Origin: Triangularia verruculosa
Lineage: Eukaryota; Ascomycota; Sordariomycetes; Sordariales; Podosporaceae
Assembly (NCBI GenBank): GCA_033296885.1
Contig: MU863914.1
Location: forward strand, 124,001 to 188,000
Length of the DNA: 64,000 bases
Reading direction: 5' to 3'
In this document: piece after piece, positions 47,718 through 59,586 of the stretch
Numbering within the stretch: position 1 is the first letter of the stretch
How the letters are laid out: every line of letters begins with the position of its first letter
Made by a program: the position numbers and the translations under genes
Notes under the pieces: generated by a model
What the model was told of the DNA's origin: nothing
Database searches by the model: none
The model's input: only the letters and a program-made list of their open reading frames with translations

Positions 47718-49007
47718 ATGGCCAAAGAGAAGAAGGTCAAGGCCGACAAGGTCACCAAGTCAACCCCTGCTGCGGCTCAGCTTCCTGCCCAGCTCCTCGA
47801 CCTCGTCGAGGACTTTCTTTCTCAGCATGACTTTACCGATGCCCATCGCGAGTTCACCAAGGCGCGCAAGTCGAAGGGCTTGAAGAAGATCAAGGGTGAG
47901 CCTACTGATGCCACCTTGATCTCCGTTTTCCAAGCCTGGGAGTCCACCGCGGCCAGGTCTTCCAGCAGCGACGACAGCTCTAGCAACAGCAGCAGTGATT
48001 CGGACTCTTCATCGAGCAGTGACAGCGATAGCGATTCCGATAGCGACAGCGATGATGTGGAGATGGCGGATGCCCCCGCCGACTCTGAGAGCTCCGACTC
48101 CAGCAGCAGCTCTGACAGCAGCGACAGCTCCGACAGCGAAAGTGAGAGCGAGAGCGAGGAGGAGGAGAAGAAGGAGAAGAAGAAGCCTGCCGCTTCCAAC
48201 CCCCTGAAGCGCAAGGCGGCTTCCGAGAGCAGCGACTCCTCGTCCGACGATTCTTCTGACTCTGAGTCTGAGGAGGAGAAGCCCGCTGCCAAGAAGCAAA
48301 AGACCGCTGCCACCAAGGCCGAATCCTCTTCTTCTGAGTCCTCTTCCGATTCTTCTTCCGATTCCTCCTCCGATTCTTCCTCCTCGTCTAGCTCAGACTC
48401 CGACAGCAGCTCGTCTTCCGATTCCGATTCTTCCTCGAGCTCGGATTCTGACTCCTCGTCTGATTCCGATTCCTCCTCCGACTCGGACTCTTCCGATTCT
48501 GAAGACGAAGCCGAGGAGGCAGCTAAGGTCCCTCTCCCAGACTCGAGTGACGATTCCTCCTCCGATTCTTCTTCCGACAGTGACAGCGACTCGGACGATA
48601 AGAAGAAGACCAAGAAGGCCAAGAAGAGCGACTCGGCGAGCGGTGGTTCAGATAGTTCCGCCACCCTCAACGGCAGCGCCTCCCCCAAGGTCTTCCCCGT
48701 CAGCACCTTTGCTCCTCTGCCCCCCGACCCGTTCGTCAAGACCAACAACCGCGGCAATGGCAACGGTGAGAAGGCCGAGAAAGTCCCGTTTTCTCGCGTG
48801 AACAGGAACATCCAGGTCGATCCTAAATTTGCGGACAATTCGTTTGCTGGTGAGGACTGGGGGAGGAAGGCGCACGAGGACTTGATTGTGACGAAGGGTA
48901 AGGGGTTCACGAAGGAGAAGAACAAGAAGAAGAAGGGGAGCTATCGGGGTGGGAGGATCGATACGGGCATGAAGATGGGGATCAAGTTTGATGATGATGG
49001 GTTTTGA
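47718..49007 (+). CDS. SRP40/Nopp140-like nucleolar phosphoprotein
   Basis: Acidic serine-rich nucleolar chaperone of the Nopp140 family, associated with snoRNPs and ribosome biogenesis. Single exon, 429 residues. I chose the ATG with perfect context (GCCGCCATGG) rather than the upstream 47634 ATG. The N terminus contains a LisH-like helix pair (LLDLVEDFLSQHDFTDAHREF). About residues 75-330 are blocks of Ser/Asp/Glu alternating with Lys/Ala/Pro linkers (KKPAASNPLKRKAAS, KPAAKKQKTAATK), the CK2-substrate pattern of Nopp140. The C-terminal SRP40 domain is clear: PFSRVNRNIQVDPKFADNSF, then GRKAHEDLIVTKGKGFTKEKNKKKKGSYRGG. The long antisense open frame across it is a serine-codon artefact. Confidence 0.93.
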   Translation: MAKEKKVKADKVTKSTPAAAQLPAQLLDLVEDFLSQHDFTDAHREFTKARKSKGLKKIKGEPTDATLISVFQAWESTAARSSSSDDSSSNSSSDSDSSSSSDSDSDSDSDSDDVEMADAPADSESSDSSSSSDSSDSSDSESESESEEEEKKEKKKPAASNPLKRKAASESSDSSSDDSSDSESEEEKPAAKKQKTAATKAESSSSESSSDSSSDSSSDSSSSSSSDSDSSSSSDSDSSSSSDSDSSSDSDSSSDSDSSDSEDEAEEAAKVPLPDSSDDSSSDSSSDSDSDSDDKKKTKKAKKSDSASGGSDSSATLNGSASPKVFPVSTFAPLPPDPFVKTNNRGNGNGEKAEKVPFSRVNRNIQVDPKFADNSFAGEDWGRKAHEDLIVTKGKGFTKEKNKKKKGSYRGGRIDTGMKMGIKFDDDGF

Positions 49008-52000
49008 GTGTGTTTGGGCGGGCTGAAGTCGAGGATCAAGAAAGGGGAAAGATTTAATAGAGGGAAAAAGAGGCATTGAGGTTTTATATATTTTAGGACG
49101 AGGCGCATGGGAGGCAGCAGAATCTTGTGAGAGAGGTGGACATTAAAGGGAAAAGATCACATTTAGATCATAGATCATAGGGGGTTGGGAGATGATGAGA
49201 TGAAGGGAGGGGAAAACAAAAGAAGAAGTTGTTAGGGCTTGTTTGTGTATATTTAAGTGTTTTGGTTTCTTTTTTGGTATTTCGTTTCATCAAGTTAGAG
49301 AAAAGTGCTTTCTCGATACCCGTTAGGGGGGAGATACTTGTAGGCGTTTATGGATATTTACGTTGGGCTGTTGACTATCTTGGTCTGGACTCTGTTCATG
49401 TTCTTGTGCAGCTTCTGGGGAAGTGGTGGTGCTGGGTGAGTGTATGAGAGAGAGATGACGTTACTGTGGTTTTTTGGCAGAGGTTCTGGGGTTTTTGATG
49501 AGACTTTATTATTTTCAGATTAGGTAGGGCAGATAGGGCCGCTCTGCTTTCATATCTGGACATCGAATTCAACGTGTGTTATGTTCACATGAGCTTCGAC
49601 GTGGGCAGGATGATAGATGATGCTGAGCTTATTTTTTCCTGTGCAATCTCTGTGAGTGCGAGTTTGTCTAGCCTGTCTCAAGCGACCACAAGGCGAGTTT
49701 ACAGAGCCTCAGACACCGTACGGATTACTTAGAAAGCGTTCTTTTTGGTGATAGTCAAGGTTGAGAGGTGTACAAAGAGCAAAGTGAGAGGCAGCGACCC
49801 ACGGCATTTAAAACTCGAAGGAGGTGGATGGGAATATGGAAAGACTGCCTTTCAAGATGCCTGGACTGTATAATATGTGTCTTGATTTTGGCCGCCCAGA
49901 TCCATGAGGAAGGAATAGGTTAAAAAGGGGGCTAGGTGAGCGGGTGAGCATAAGGTGAGATCCTCAAGGTGAGAGAGAGTATGTGGCTGAGGCGGTTTGC
50001 CAAAGTTCCATCGTAATTTGCGTATTATGCTCAAAATCAAAGCCTTGTGGTTTGCCGCCGACTTTCACCGAGACCTCTGAATCCAAATGTGAAGAGTGCA
50101 CAGCCACGGGTTACACAAGATGGGGTTACTCTCGGTGGCTTGGAGGCGGCCGTTGGACAGTTTCATTCTCCACAATCTCACATGCAAAAACCTGCCCCAC
50201 CCTTCACCTTGCAGTAGGTCTGCTACGTTACCGTGAGGCTACCTCGAGGCCACCTAGATGAAGCAATTCGATTTATGCACTTGACCTAGGTGTCTCACCT
50301 TGAGGCACACCTTCGATATGCCTTTTCCGACCAAGATCACCATGAATGACACGTCAAAAAAGCGGTAAAAGAAGGATCCGTTCAATCAGTGCAATGGAAC
50401 ACAGAAGAGGGGTTGAATTTAGTGGAGAATATCCGTTCGGGTTTTTCAAACCGGCTTGTTTGGATGGTTGTCGTTGGCCCAGTTGGCTAAACGGCGGGGG
50501 AGAGCGTTGGGGTTGTTGGTGGAGAGCCTAAGAGTACAGGAATGAATAATGTTACCCAGCTCAGGTTCAGGCATGAGGTGTTCTGCCTTGGGCGGAGACC
50601 TCTTGATGGGAACTGATTTGATGCTATTATGAAGAAAATCGGCATTGACTCTGTGATGTTGCTGCTCCTTGGCGTTTAAAGCGATGGCGGTGAGGCCTGA
50701 TTACCCTGATGATTCTTTAGCTGAAGGGCTAGCATCGCACTAGAAGACTTCGAGTGAAAGAAACACCGCTCTCAGCTGTCGATAAGGTCCCCAGGAGAAA
50801 CTGTTTGATTTAGCGGGACACAGAAGCGGTAATTCGCTCATCTGAGCAACGGTGAAGCTTGGAGAGTTGCTTGTGTGGATGCCAGCATTCCCGCTGACTG
50901 GGCGACAACTAGTCGTAAAGTCAGCAGCATGTCACTAGACAAGGCGAGATAACTTGAGTTGACCGAATTGGCAAGACCACCGAAGTCTGGCAGCTTCCGG
51001 GTGCATGGTGGAATGTGGAGTTGAGCTGGCTATCGCGTTGTCCTGCCTCCTTCATCCAAGCCATCAGTCTAAGGTAGAAACCAAGAATGCGGTAAGTGGA
51101 ATACCCCACATAAATTCTCCAATATTGAAGGCTATCGGCGACTCTTGAGGCCTGGATCGAGGCAACGGGCTCCGATCGGGTGTGTTGTGAGCTTGGAGCT
51201 GGCGAGGCAGAACAATGACGTCTGGATATCCCTTCAAAATCGGAATGCGGCTTAGATTGGAAGGACCCTTGGGGGTGCGTACGAACTCTGCGAGGACCTT
51301 GTGGAGTAAACTCTCTGGGGTTTCCCTGCTCGACTTTCGTCAATCCGAAGTCTAGACGAAATGAAAAGAACCAGGTACCGAACAGTCTTATATCGGAGGC
51401 CCATACCATACCTAGAACGACCCAAGGCGCGATGTTAAAGCATTGACCAGGGTACCTTTTCTGAAATAAAGATGAGGCTAACAACCCTGTGGCTTGGCCT
51501 ATACCGGCTGGGGTTTGACGTTCAGCGACAATAGATTGGAATCGTTCGCATGGATATGTGGGCGGCATCCCAGAGAATTGGAACCAGGGGAAACATTCTA
51601 GAACCGGTAGTTCAGACTGATGCGGGCGCCAATGAAGAAAAAAAAAGACCCGAAAGTGGCTGATGGGACGGCCATGACTCGTTGACCGTAGCGTGGGAGA
51701 GGTCGCCAGGTCCCATGGCAGCCGGGACATGCACCCGGGGCGGCGGTACTGGGTCACGGAAGAAGCGTGAGAGAATGCCTGTCAAGATCCATCAGCTCGG
51801 AATTCGGTGATGTGGAGCTGCCTGCTCGACGCGAGGTCAATGTGGCATTGCAAGGGAAGAGCTGCCGTCCTTCGGGCTTGAGAAGTCATAGGACGAGTTG
51901 GGTGCTGATGGGGACATGGGACTGGCGCCCTCTGAACTTCGGGATGGTTGATATTGGACTTATAGTGGTGAAGAACAGCATCCGATCAGTTGGGGGGATG

Positions 52001-52781
52001 CGATTGTTGGTGGATAGCTAAATTGAGGCGATCATGTATGCAAGACCACGAGTACCTTTCCACGTGTGGTCTCTCGATGTGTTGGAGCAACAACGATGAA
52101 AGGGGATTGCCAGGGTTTAGTTCTCTCAACTCCTTGGCGCATGCCCCAGGAAGCCAATGAATCAGCCTTATCAAGAGGACCAATGAGATCCAAGCAAAAG
52201 GTGGGCCCAGTGGCACAGCAAAGTTACGTACCTGGCTGGGTACCTCTTCGTCCCGCCATAGGTAGGGCTCTTCTTTCACAGGGCGCTGCTGTTGTTGCAA
52301 ACCCCGCGCCGCCTGGGCAGGTCGAATTGGAGCCTGGTCACCTCAGTTGGCGGCGGTTGGTGATCCATTCGGATGGCAGGAACCTCACATTGCTCTCCTT
52401 TCTCTATAATCGCCCAACTCCCTCACCATGCCGGTGACTGATCTGGTGACTGCGAATACCTTCACCAGATCCCTCCGGCCGAGTTTGGCCGTCTCCGCGT
52501 GACATCACCGCCTGCGCGCTCGTGGACCCCCGCCATCAGCGAACAAAAGGCAAACGTCCCTCACGCCCGCCTTGCGGCTGTGAGCACCTTCAGCTCATTC
52601 CATCCAACTGTCACCCCGCCATCTCACACTTTTATCAGAGACAACCTGTTCTTTCTTCATCAACAACTCTTGGGTCCCACGGGGCATCATCGCGAGAGGA
52701 AAAATTATCAGGGTTTCATGGTGGCAAGCGACGTCCACATGGGTATAAACTGCAGCATAGACGCGCTCGATTCTGACAGCG
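49008..52781. other. Intergenic region, 3.8 kb
   Basis: No confident gene. The longest frame (50921-51757, minus, 278 codons) shows no domain and uneven codon use. Fragments of Ser/Pro-rich, well-coded frame on the minus strand between about 51740 and 52370 are interrupted by stops and may be a gene relic. The right end is the promoter of the deaminase. Confidence 0.45.
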
Positions 52782-55053
52782 ATGCTGAAAAAATTAATAC
52801 GCAAGTCCCCGAGGAAACACATCCGCACTCAGTCAATATCACCCACACGGCGCCCGTTTGCGAGATCCATGGCTGACCTGTTCACTAGCAGGTCTGAGGT
52901 TGTGAGTGACGTTAGCACAAAAAGCATGACTGTAGGGAAGTCTCAGGGAACTGGCCCTGAAGTGTGTACCCGACTCAACGGGCTATCTAATGGTAACGGG
53001 ACAGGGATTGATGGGAGGACGGTTCAATATGATTGCGTTGAGCAGTTGGAGACTGCGGCAAGAAAACGAAACCCAGCAATCACCCTATCCAGCCCAGAAT
53101 GTCTGACGGTTCAGATCCATGCTTTTACTGGACGGACATCAGAACAGTTGAAGATCCCAAAATCGAGGTCACTGCGCAGCTCATCAAAGAATGTAACGCA
53201 TTCATCTCCAAAAGCCTTCTTTGAGGCAGCGGACAGGGATTTGGAGGAAGCTACAACGACATACAACAAGTTGCGTGCTTCGCTCAAAGATCACGAAGAT
53301 GCGCTTTCATTTGAGAATGACTGCAGGCTCAGCGCTTCGCCACTAGAGATAAAAGCCAATGCTAAGCTTCAATACCTAAGAAACGACGATGTTGAACGCT
53401 TTTATAAAACGGCTCCGTCTAGGGAAGGATTCCAAGGACAGGAACATCCTCGGTTTTATGGAGACCATTTTCTCTCCAACTTCGACCTCATTGAACAAAC
53501 GCAGCTCTTCAGCCTCTTCCGCGCTATGCCCAAAGGTGCTCACCTTCACATCCACTTCAACGCTAACCTACTACCAAATTTCCTGCTCGATATCGCCAAA
53601 GACATGGCTCGCATGTATATTTGGTGCAACATGCCATTGGTGGATGAGAAGGGACAAGTATACCGTAAGGCTCTGGATCAGTGTCGGCTACAGTTCAGCA
53701 TCATGAACAAACAGGCGGTAGAGGATCGAGGCGAGGGCAGTATTTTTGACCCTGCCTACGAGAACAAGAAAGTAATGCAATTTGGGAAATTCCGTGACGA
53801 ATTTCGCCAACGACACGACGAGGAGGATGTGGACAAATGGTTACAGAACAAGCTAGTCTTCCAAGAAGAGGAAGCCCATGGTTTGCTCCAAACAGCAGAC
53901 GGGTACGTACACTCAGCTCCTCCGTGAAATGACCGCTAACCAGCTCTACAGGGCATGGGAAAAGTTTAACGCCAGGACACAAATGATGAAGGGCCTCTTC
54001 AACTACAAAAGAGCCTACCAAATGTATACGCGGCATTGTTTAGATGAATTCGCGGATGACAACATTCAGTACGCTGAGATCCGCGTAAACTTCATGTCGA
54101 CAAACCAAGTGTGGGAAGACGACGGGTCCAAAAAGCTTGACAACGAAGGAATTACAGACCTCATTATTGAGGAGTACGAAAAGTTCCAGATGGGACACAA
54201 AGGAGATGTGGTCAAGGGCCTGAAAATAATCTATTGCACGCCACGGTCATTCAATACCGAACAGGTGGAAGAGTCTCTCTGCGAGTGTCTAGACTTCAAG
54301 CTGAAGGAGAAATACTCGAGCTACATTGCGGGCTTTGACTTGGTCGGCGAAGAAGGCAAAGGTCATCCATTACATTACTTTACGAAACAGCTGCTTCGGT
54401 TTCAGAAAGCCTGCCAACTAGCAGGAACGCAAATACCGCTTCTGCTGCACTGCGGTGAGACGCTGGACAACGGTGGCGAGACTGATAGAAATTTGCTTGA
54501 CGCTCTGCTGCTCGGCTCCAGGCGAATTGGGCACGGGTTTGCCCTACCACGACATCCTCTCATAATGGAGCAGATGAAGAAGCATAACATCTGCGTAGAG
54601 GTGTGCCCTATATCAAATGAGATCCTCGGACTGACGCCGAGGATAAGCGGGCACTCTGTTTACAATTTGCTGGCGAACAATGTGCACTGCACCGTAAGTA
54701 CAGATAATGGCACGCTGTTCAGGTAAGCTCCGCTCGAAATCATTCCCTATCTAGCTGCTTTGCTAACTGTTGGCAGGTCACGACTTTCACACGACTTCTA
54801 CCAAGTAATGGCAGGGAAGGCAGACATGACGCTTTACGGATTGCGGCAGCTTATCGAGTGGAGTCTCGAGCACTCGTGTATGGATTCCAGAGAACGGAAA
54901 CAGGTCTTTGACGCCTGGCTCGTGATGTGGGAAGAATTTTGTCAGGAGATTGTGGATGGGAAATTCGACAAGCCTAGGGAGCAACAAGATCGTAAGGCTG
55001 CCTTGGGCGTATTTGGAAACGAGGAGAAAACCGAAGCAATGCCTGGTCCCTGA
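52782..55053 (+). CDS. Adenosine deaminase-like hydrolase (ADGF/CECR1 type)
   Basis: Metal-dependent deaminase of the adenosine/AMP deaminase superfamily. Exons are 52782-53902, 53952-54722 and 54777-55053, with introns of 49 bp (GTACGT, GCTAAC branch, CTACAG) and 54 bp (GTAAGC, GCTAAC, GGCAG), giving 722 residues. The first ~160 residues are low-complexity, and the start is uncertain (52869 is an alternative). Motifs: KGAHLHIHF (about 252-258, zinc-binding His), HCGE (His540), RRIGHGFAL, EVCPISNEIL, and STDNGT around 623-628. In classical deaminases the last motif is SxDDP; here the second Asp is Asn626. No signal peptide is visible, unlike animal ADGF, so cytosolic action is likely. Activity on adenosine is inferred, not shown. 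Confidence 0.87.
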
Positions 55054-56801
55054 TCAATCGCTTCTCTGACGGTTAACTGAGACATGGCGAAACAGGGCAA
55101 AAGGCTTGGGGTAGTAGATTATGACAGGTATATGACAAAGACAGAAATGAACGGGGACTGGGTTTGGTTTGCAATCATGTCACATTTTACGGTCATGGGT
55201 GGGATTTAAAGGACAGGTTGGGGTACAGGGTATACGACGAATGATGATACCATGTTTGTGGATGGATAAACTTATTGTCATCTGGGGTCGTCTTTGTTTG
55301 ACTACCACGGGTTTTATTTCTGGCCTCACGGCCATGTTTAAGGGCCAAGACGGAGAGACGACCGGTCACTTTTCTGTCTGTTTAGGACTCATGTGTTTCT
55401 TTGCTGTTCTACTAAGGCGACTTACAGAGAACTGTTAGACGGGCGAATGGTTGACGCGGACAATGACAATGGAATTCACGGCGTTTATTCGCGTCATCTT
55501 CACTTTGGTCATCACTCACAACCAGTTCTCAGGTTTGAGGTGATCTCCAAACGGCGGAACTGACATATCAAGCATGTCATTTTCTTCACTCGGCTACTCT
55601 TTGTCACCAAAATTCGACAGTCATCATCCCGACACCCCTTCACACGAACAAACCAACAAAGTGGTCGGGCTGTCAGAGCCTCGTGGCCATTCCGTCGAAT
55701 AAGGTATGTTCTCATCCTTGGCTCGCCCTGCATTTGCATTGCGGCATTGCATACAACCATTGACTGCACCGTGTTTGCCCTCACCCGAATTTGCGGATTT
55801 ACTCATCAGGGGCTGAGGCCACACGCGCGCGCGGAACCAACTGCAACCAGTCAGGCAGCACTGTTAACCCACCTATCTCACCCCACCACCCAGAAAATGA
55901 AGGGGGATAGGTGAGATGGGTTATCTTATCTTTTCTAGAGCATATCCATTTTACATATGTGTGTCAGCATCATTGGACGAAACAAGGACAGACCAATGCC
56001 ATTAAAACCGGGGGTTTTGTAAGCGCGCGCCGCTGAGGCTCTACGGCAAACACACTCCCCTCGTCCCATTCCCAGAACGGGAAGGATCCTTCGTAGTTGA
56101 TGCGTTTCCATGCAGGGTCCTTTCTTCCCCCTTCTCCACTTCTCCAGATCCTGGCTTCTGTTGTTGGAAAATGGCCCCTCAAGATCTGACCATCATCAAT
56201 CACTAAAAGGCAAGCAAGTGCCATAGAGACCAGGCTGAGACGTTCTCCTACCTTCCCCATGAGCGGAAGGAACCCCTGCCCCCTGGATGACGATGCCATA
56301 TTAATAATAAGCACTACCGCAGCTTTTCCTTCCATTTCTGAAAGACATTAAGCTTTGCTCAGTACCCTAGCGCAATCGGTTTCTTGTCTTGTATCTCGGC
56401 TTTTTTGTGTGAAGCTGTCGGCGAACACAACCTCGAAGTCTGCCTTACTCGTCGGGGCGTTTCTCACACTCGATTTTTCTATTTATCGCTTCCTATTGCC
56501 TGTTTCTACCCTACCTGCCGATTGACGAGACGGGTGTAACAGACTTTACGAGGGGCGTCTATATCGCTTGCGCCCAGCTGGGATACAGCTGAGCCTTGCT
56601 GTCGTTACTTAGTGGGCGTTTCGACATCGACGACGTAACCGCTGAGGCGGGCAAATATTGTTTCTTTCTGTTTTATTTTGGACGTTTGACGGCATCTTCA
56701 TTTTGATCTATACCACTTCTTTTCATATCTACTTTCTTTTGCTTCGTCATCCGATATCATCAGCGTTCATACTTTACCATCATCTGGACGACATCACCGC
56801 C
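55054..56801. other. Intergenic region and leader
   Basis: Nothing supported as a gene. T-rich plus-strand DNA from about 56640 is the leader of the membrane protein; its frame is open upstream of the ATG (48 codons from 56658), probably by chance. Confidence 0.55.
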
Positions 56802-58463
56802 ATGTCGAGCATTGGACTTCCTCTAGATGAGGATGCCCCTACGGGAGCCCTGGCCTGGTATGCATCTCTTCCGTTTCTCCAAACCCCCGTGGGCGGTGTT
56901 ACTAACCTTGGAACTCAAAGGTTTCCCTGGGGTCGTCAAGACCTCCCGGGATGGCGCTTCGACGTTATCACGCTGCTCGCCATCATCGGCGAGTCCAGCG
57001 TAGCTGAACATGCCCAAACTCTCACGGCATCACGCCTCTGTCTACTTCCCCGCATAATCCCTGCCCCCCAGGCCCTCCTCAAGCCCGTGCGGCCACAGCG
57101 CCTACCAGAAGCCAACGCCAAAATGGCAGGCGTCCACAGCGGTGTCGTCCTCGACACAGTAGGCTTCTTCGCTAACATCTTACACCCGCTCGACGAAATG
57201 AAAGCCTTCTCATTCAAAGTCCTTCAGATTGAACACTCGGAACAAGCCAAGCAAGCCATCAAGGCTGGTAAAAAAGAGAGGGTCGATACCTCCACCAATG
57301 GAACTGGCGGCTGGTGGAAGAGGTGGAAACAGCGAAATTCAACTCGCCATCAAAAACCAACCAGTGGGACTACCGTCCTCACCCCCTCTAGGCCCGGCTT
57401 CTTCGATACCGATCCAGCCGACACAACCGGAAAGTCCAGACGCAAATCCACCGTCCACTTCACATCAGCGGATAACGACCTCGAACGCGGCTCCTCCAGC
57501 ACACTCGCGCCTACCCCTGCCCGTGACCGGCCTAGCCTCCACCACCAGCGCACCTCGACCATCAAGCCTTCGGTTCCTGCCACCTTTTACTCTCCGGTCC
57601 ATCTTCTCTCCATCCTCTCGTTCGCCCTCACGCTCCTCATCATCATCTTATCCGCCTACTGGGAAGATGGCACTGCCATCCTTGCCACGGTCATGATCTC
57701 TCTGGCCTCTTCTGTGGTCTGCTATGCCTCACTCTGGAAGCCGGTGCTCATGAACCGAACGACCAGGAGTCAAGTTCCCGAGGGCGACGTGGTGATTAGG
57801 ACGAGGGAGGGTGCGTTTCTGTTGATCAAGTGCACCGAGGAGGTGGCGAGGGAGTTGTATAGCGGCACCGAGGAGTGCAAGTATGTAGTCGCGAGCGACT
57901 TGTACCGTGTGTACATGGGGCTTGGGATGGTGTTGCTCATGGTGAGCGTTGTGTTGCTGGGGAATTGCGAATGGAACAGTCAGGTTTTGATTGGCGGCAG
58001 TTATATTTTGCTGAATGGGTTATACTGGATGATGGGGCTGCTCAAGGAGGAGAGGTTTTGGGACTTGAAGAAGAGGTACAGTGTGAAGGATGTTACTCCT
58101 GTGGATTCCAAGGAGGCGCATTTAATGCCTGCGAAGTATCGGAAGGAGGAGTATATGGATCGTGATCATAAGGGGGAGGATGGTGACGATGATGATGAGA
58201 AGCCGAGTTTTACCAGGACGATGTGGTATGCGATTCGGGAGACCAAGGATAAGACGGAGTGGGTGAAGAAGAGCGGGGCGATGCCGGTGACGGATTCGTG
58301 GTTGCAGTGGCTGGACGAGGCTATGGATAAGGCAATGAAGGGGGAGAGGGAGTGGAAGGCGGTGAAGAGGAAGAATGAGATTATGGCGAGGAGTGTTGGG
58401 GAGAAGGCTGCTCAGCAGGCACCGGCGCAGGTGGTTCAGAGAAGTCCGACGATGCAGGGGTGA
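56802..58463 (+). CDS. Fungal membrane protein of unknown function, 553 aa
   Basis: Not recognised beyond being a fungal-type membrane protein. Single exon; start at the ATG in CCGCCATGTCG. Residues 1-150 hold a conserved-looking segment (LPGWRFDVITLLAIIGESSVAEHAQT) that may sit on or in the membrane. A Ser/Thr/Arg-rich disordered loop (about 155-265) follows. Hydrophobic helices are at about 270-290 (LLSILSFALTLLIIILSAYW), 295-315, 375-395 and 400-425. The C-terminal tail is charged (EDGDDDDEK, then KRKNEIM). No transporter or enzyme signature is visible. It is probably regulated independently of its neighbours. Confidence 0.85.
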   Translation: MSSIGLPLDEDAPTGALAWYASLPFLQTPVGGVTNLGTQRFPWGRQDLPGWRFDVITLLAIIGESSVAEHAQTLTASRLCLLPRIIPAPQALLKPVRPQRLPEANAKMAGVHSGVVLDTVGFFANILHPLDEMKAFSFKVLQIEHSEQAKQAIKAGKKERVDTSTNGTGGWWKRWKQRNSTRHQKPTSGTTVLTPSRPGFFDTDPADTTGKSRRKSTVHFTSADNDLERGSSSTLAPTPARDRPSLHHQRTSTIKPSVPATFYSPVHLLSILSFALTLLIIILSAYWEDGTAILATVMISLASSVVCYASLWKPVLMNRTTRSQVPEGDVVIRTREGAFLLIKCTEEVARELYSGTEECKYVVASDLYRVYMGLGMVLLMVSVVLLGNCEWNSQVLIGGSYILLNGLYWMMGLLKEERFWDLKKRYSVKDVTPVDSKEAHLMPAKYRKEEYMDRDHKGEDGDDDDEKPSFTRTMWYAIRETKDKTEWVKKSGAMPVTDSWLQWLDEAMDKAMKGEREWKAVKRKNEIMARSVGEKAAQQAPAQVVQRSPTMQG

Positions 58464-59543
58464 TTAAATGGTGTCTTTATTTTCTGTTTTGTTGGTCACG
58501 TATGAGAAAGGGAATGAGAACTGATACCATGGGCATAGCATAAGTTTTGGGTATAGCATTGGATTGGGCATTGGATAATGTACAGCATAATATCATGGCG
58601 GGATTTGGATAGGTAGCATCAAAACGGAGAGTACATACAATAGATGTTGGGTTGTCGTTGAACGTGAACCACGAAAATGAACGCTAGTCTACAGAAAAAC
58701 GTTGAAACGGTGACAATCTTGTCGATGCTTAAGTTGAGGTGGTCCCATCCGGACTCCATACCTAGCACGCCCGGACCTGGGGCTTCAGTCCCGACAGTTT
58801 GGGACCCGGTTTGCTTGACTTGGCTCGAGCTTTCATGAAGTTCAGCGACATGTTCTCACTCAGCCTTTTCCTTATCTTCATCACATGGCAGTATGATCCA
58901 GATTTGAACAGACAAGTCGTTTCTTCTGCAAGATCTCACCCGCGGCATTGTCCAGCCCGATCTCACAAAAAAGGGGACGGAAACCTCGGATGCACACGAC
59001 GAAAGAACAACATCTGCCGCGGCAAGCCCAACCGTTCTTCTGGCCGGGAGGCAATCGGGGTGGGGTCCGGAACTCGGCCGGCTGGCTTGGGTCCTCGGAG
59101 AAGAACTTGGCTTCTTCCGCTCGGCTCGGCATTGCTGGCCAAGGAACTTGGAGCTTCGCTTGGGATTTTCCCGCCGTTTAAGGGAAGAACCTTGAACCAG
59201 GTGACCAGCGCTATTTTTTTGCTTGACTAGTTGGGGGGGGGGGGGATCGTCGATCATTTTTTTTCGGAGGTTTTATTTTTTGCAAGTTTGGTGATGAGTG
59301 CTGACGTGCAGTTGCCCACATCCGCTGCGCCTGCTTACGGATATAATGTGAGGAAACCGGATATTCTCCTGATGGAGGAGTACCTGGGTTTTCTTTTCAT
59401 TGCCAAACCGGAATCTACAATTATTTCGCTCAATGTCCCACTTATCACAGTGGAGTTTTTTCCGAGACTGTGAGGGTTTTGGAGTTTGGAGAAGTTCTAG
59501 CCTATGGCGCAATCGTGCCGTACCTCCGATCTTTTGGATCGTG

Positions 59544-59586
59544 AAAAAAAAAAAAAAAAAAAAAAAAAAGAGAGAGAGAGAGAGAG
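59544..59586 (+). repeat. Poly(A) run plus (GA)n microsatellite
   Basis: Twenty-six consecutive A followed by about eight GA dinucleotides. Length is likely to vary between isolates and may be imprecise in the assembly. Confidence 0.9.

Noticed and set aside
47822..48925. 367-codon minus-strand frame, Ser/Glu/Leu-rich
   Set aside because: Antisense of the serine repeats of the SRP40-like gene.
50921..51757. 278-codon minus-strand frame
   Set aside because: No domain, irregular codon use, no splice continuation; kept only as part of the gap description.
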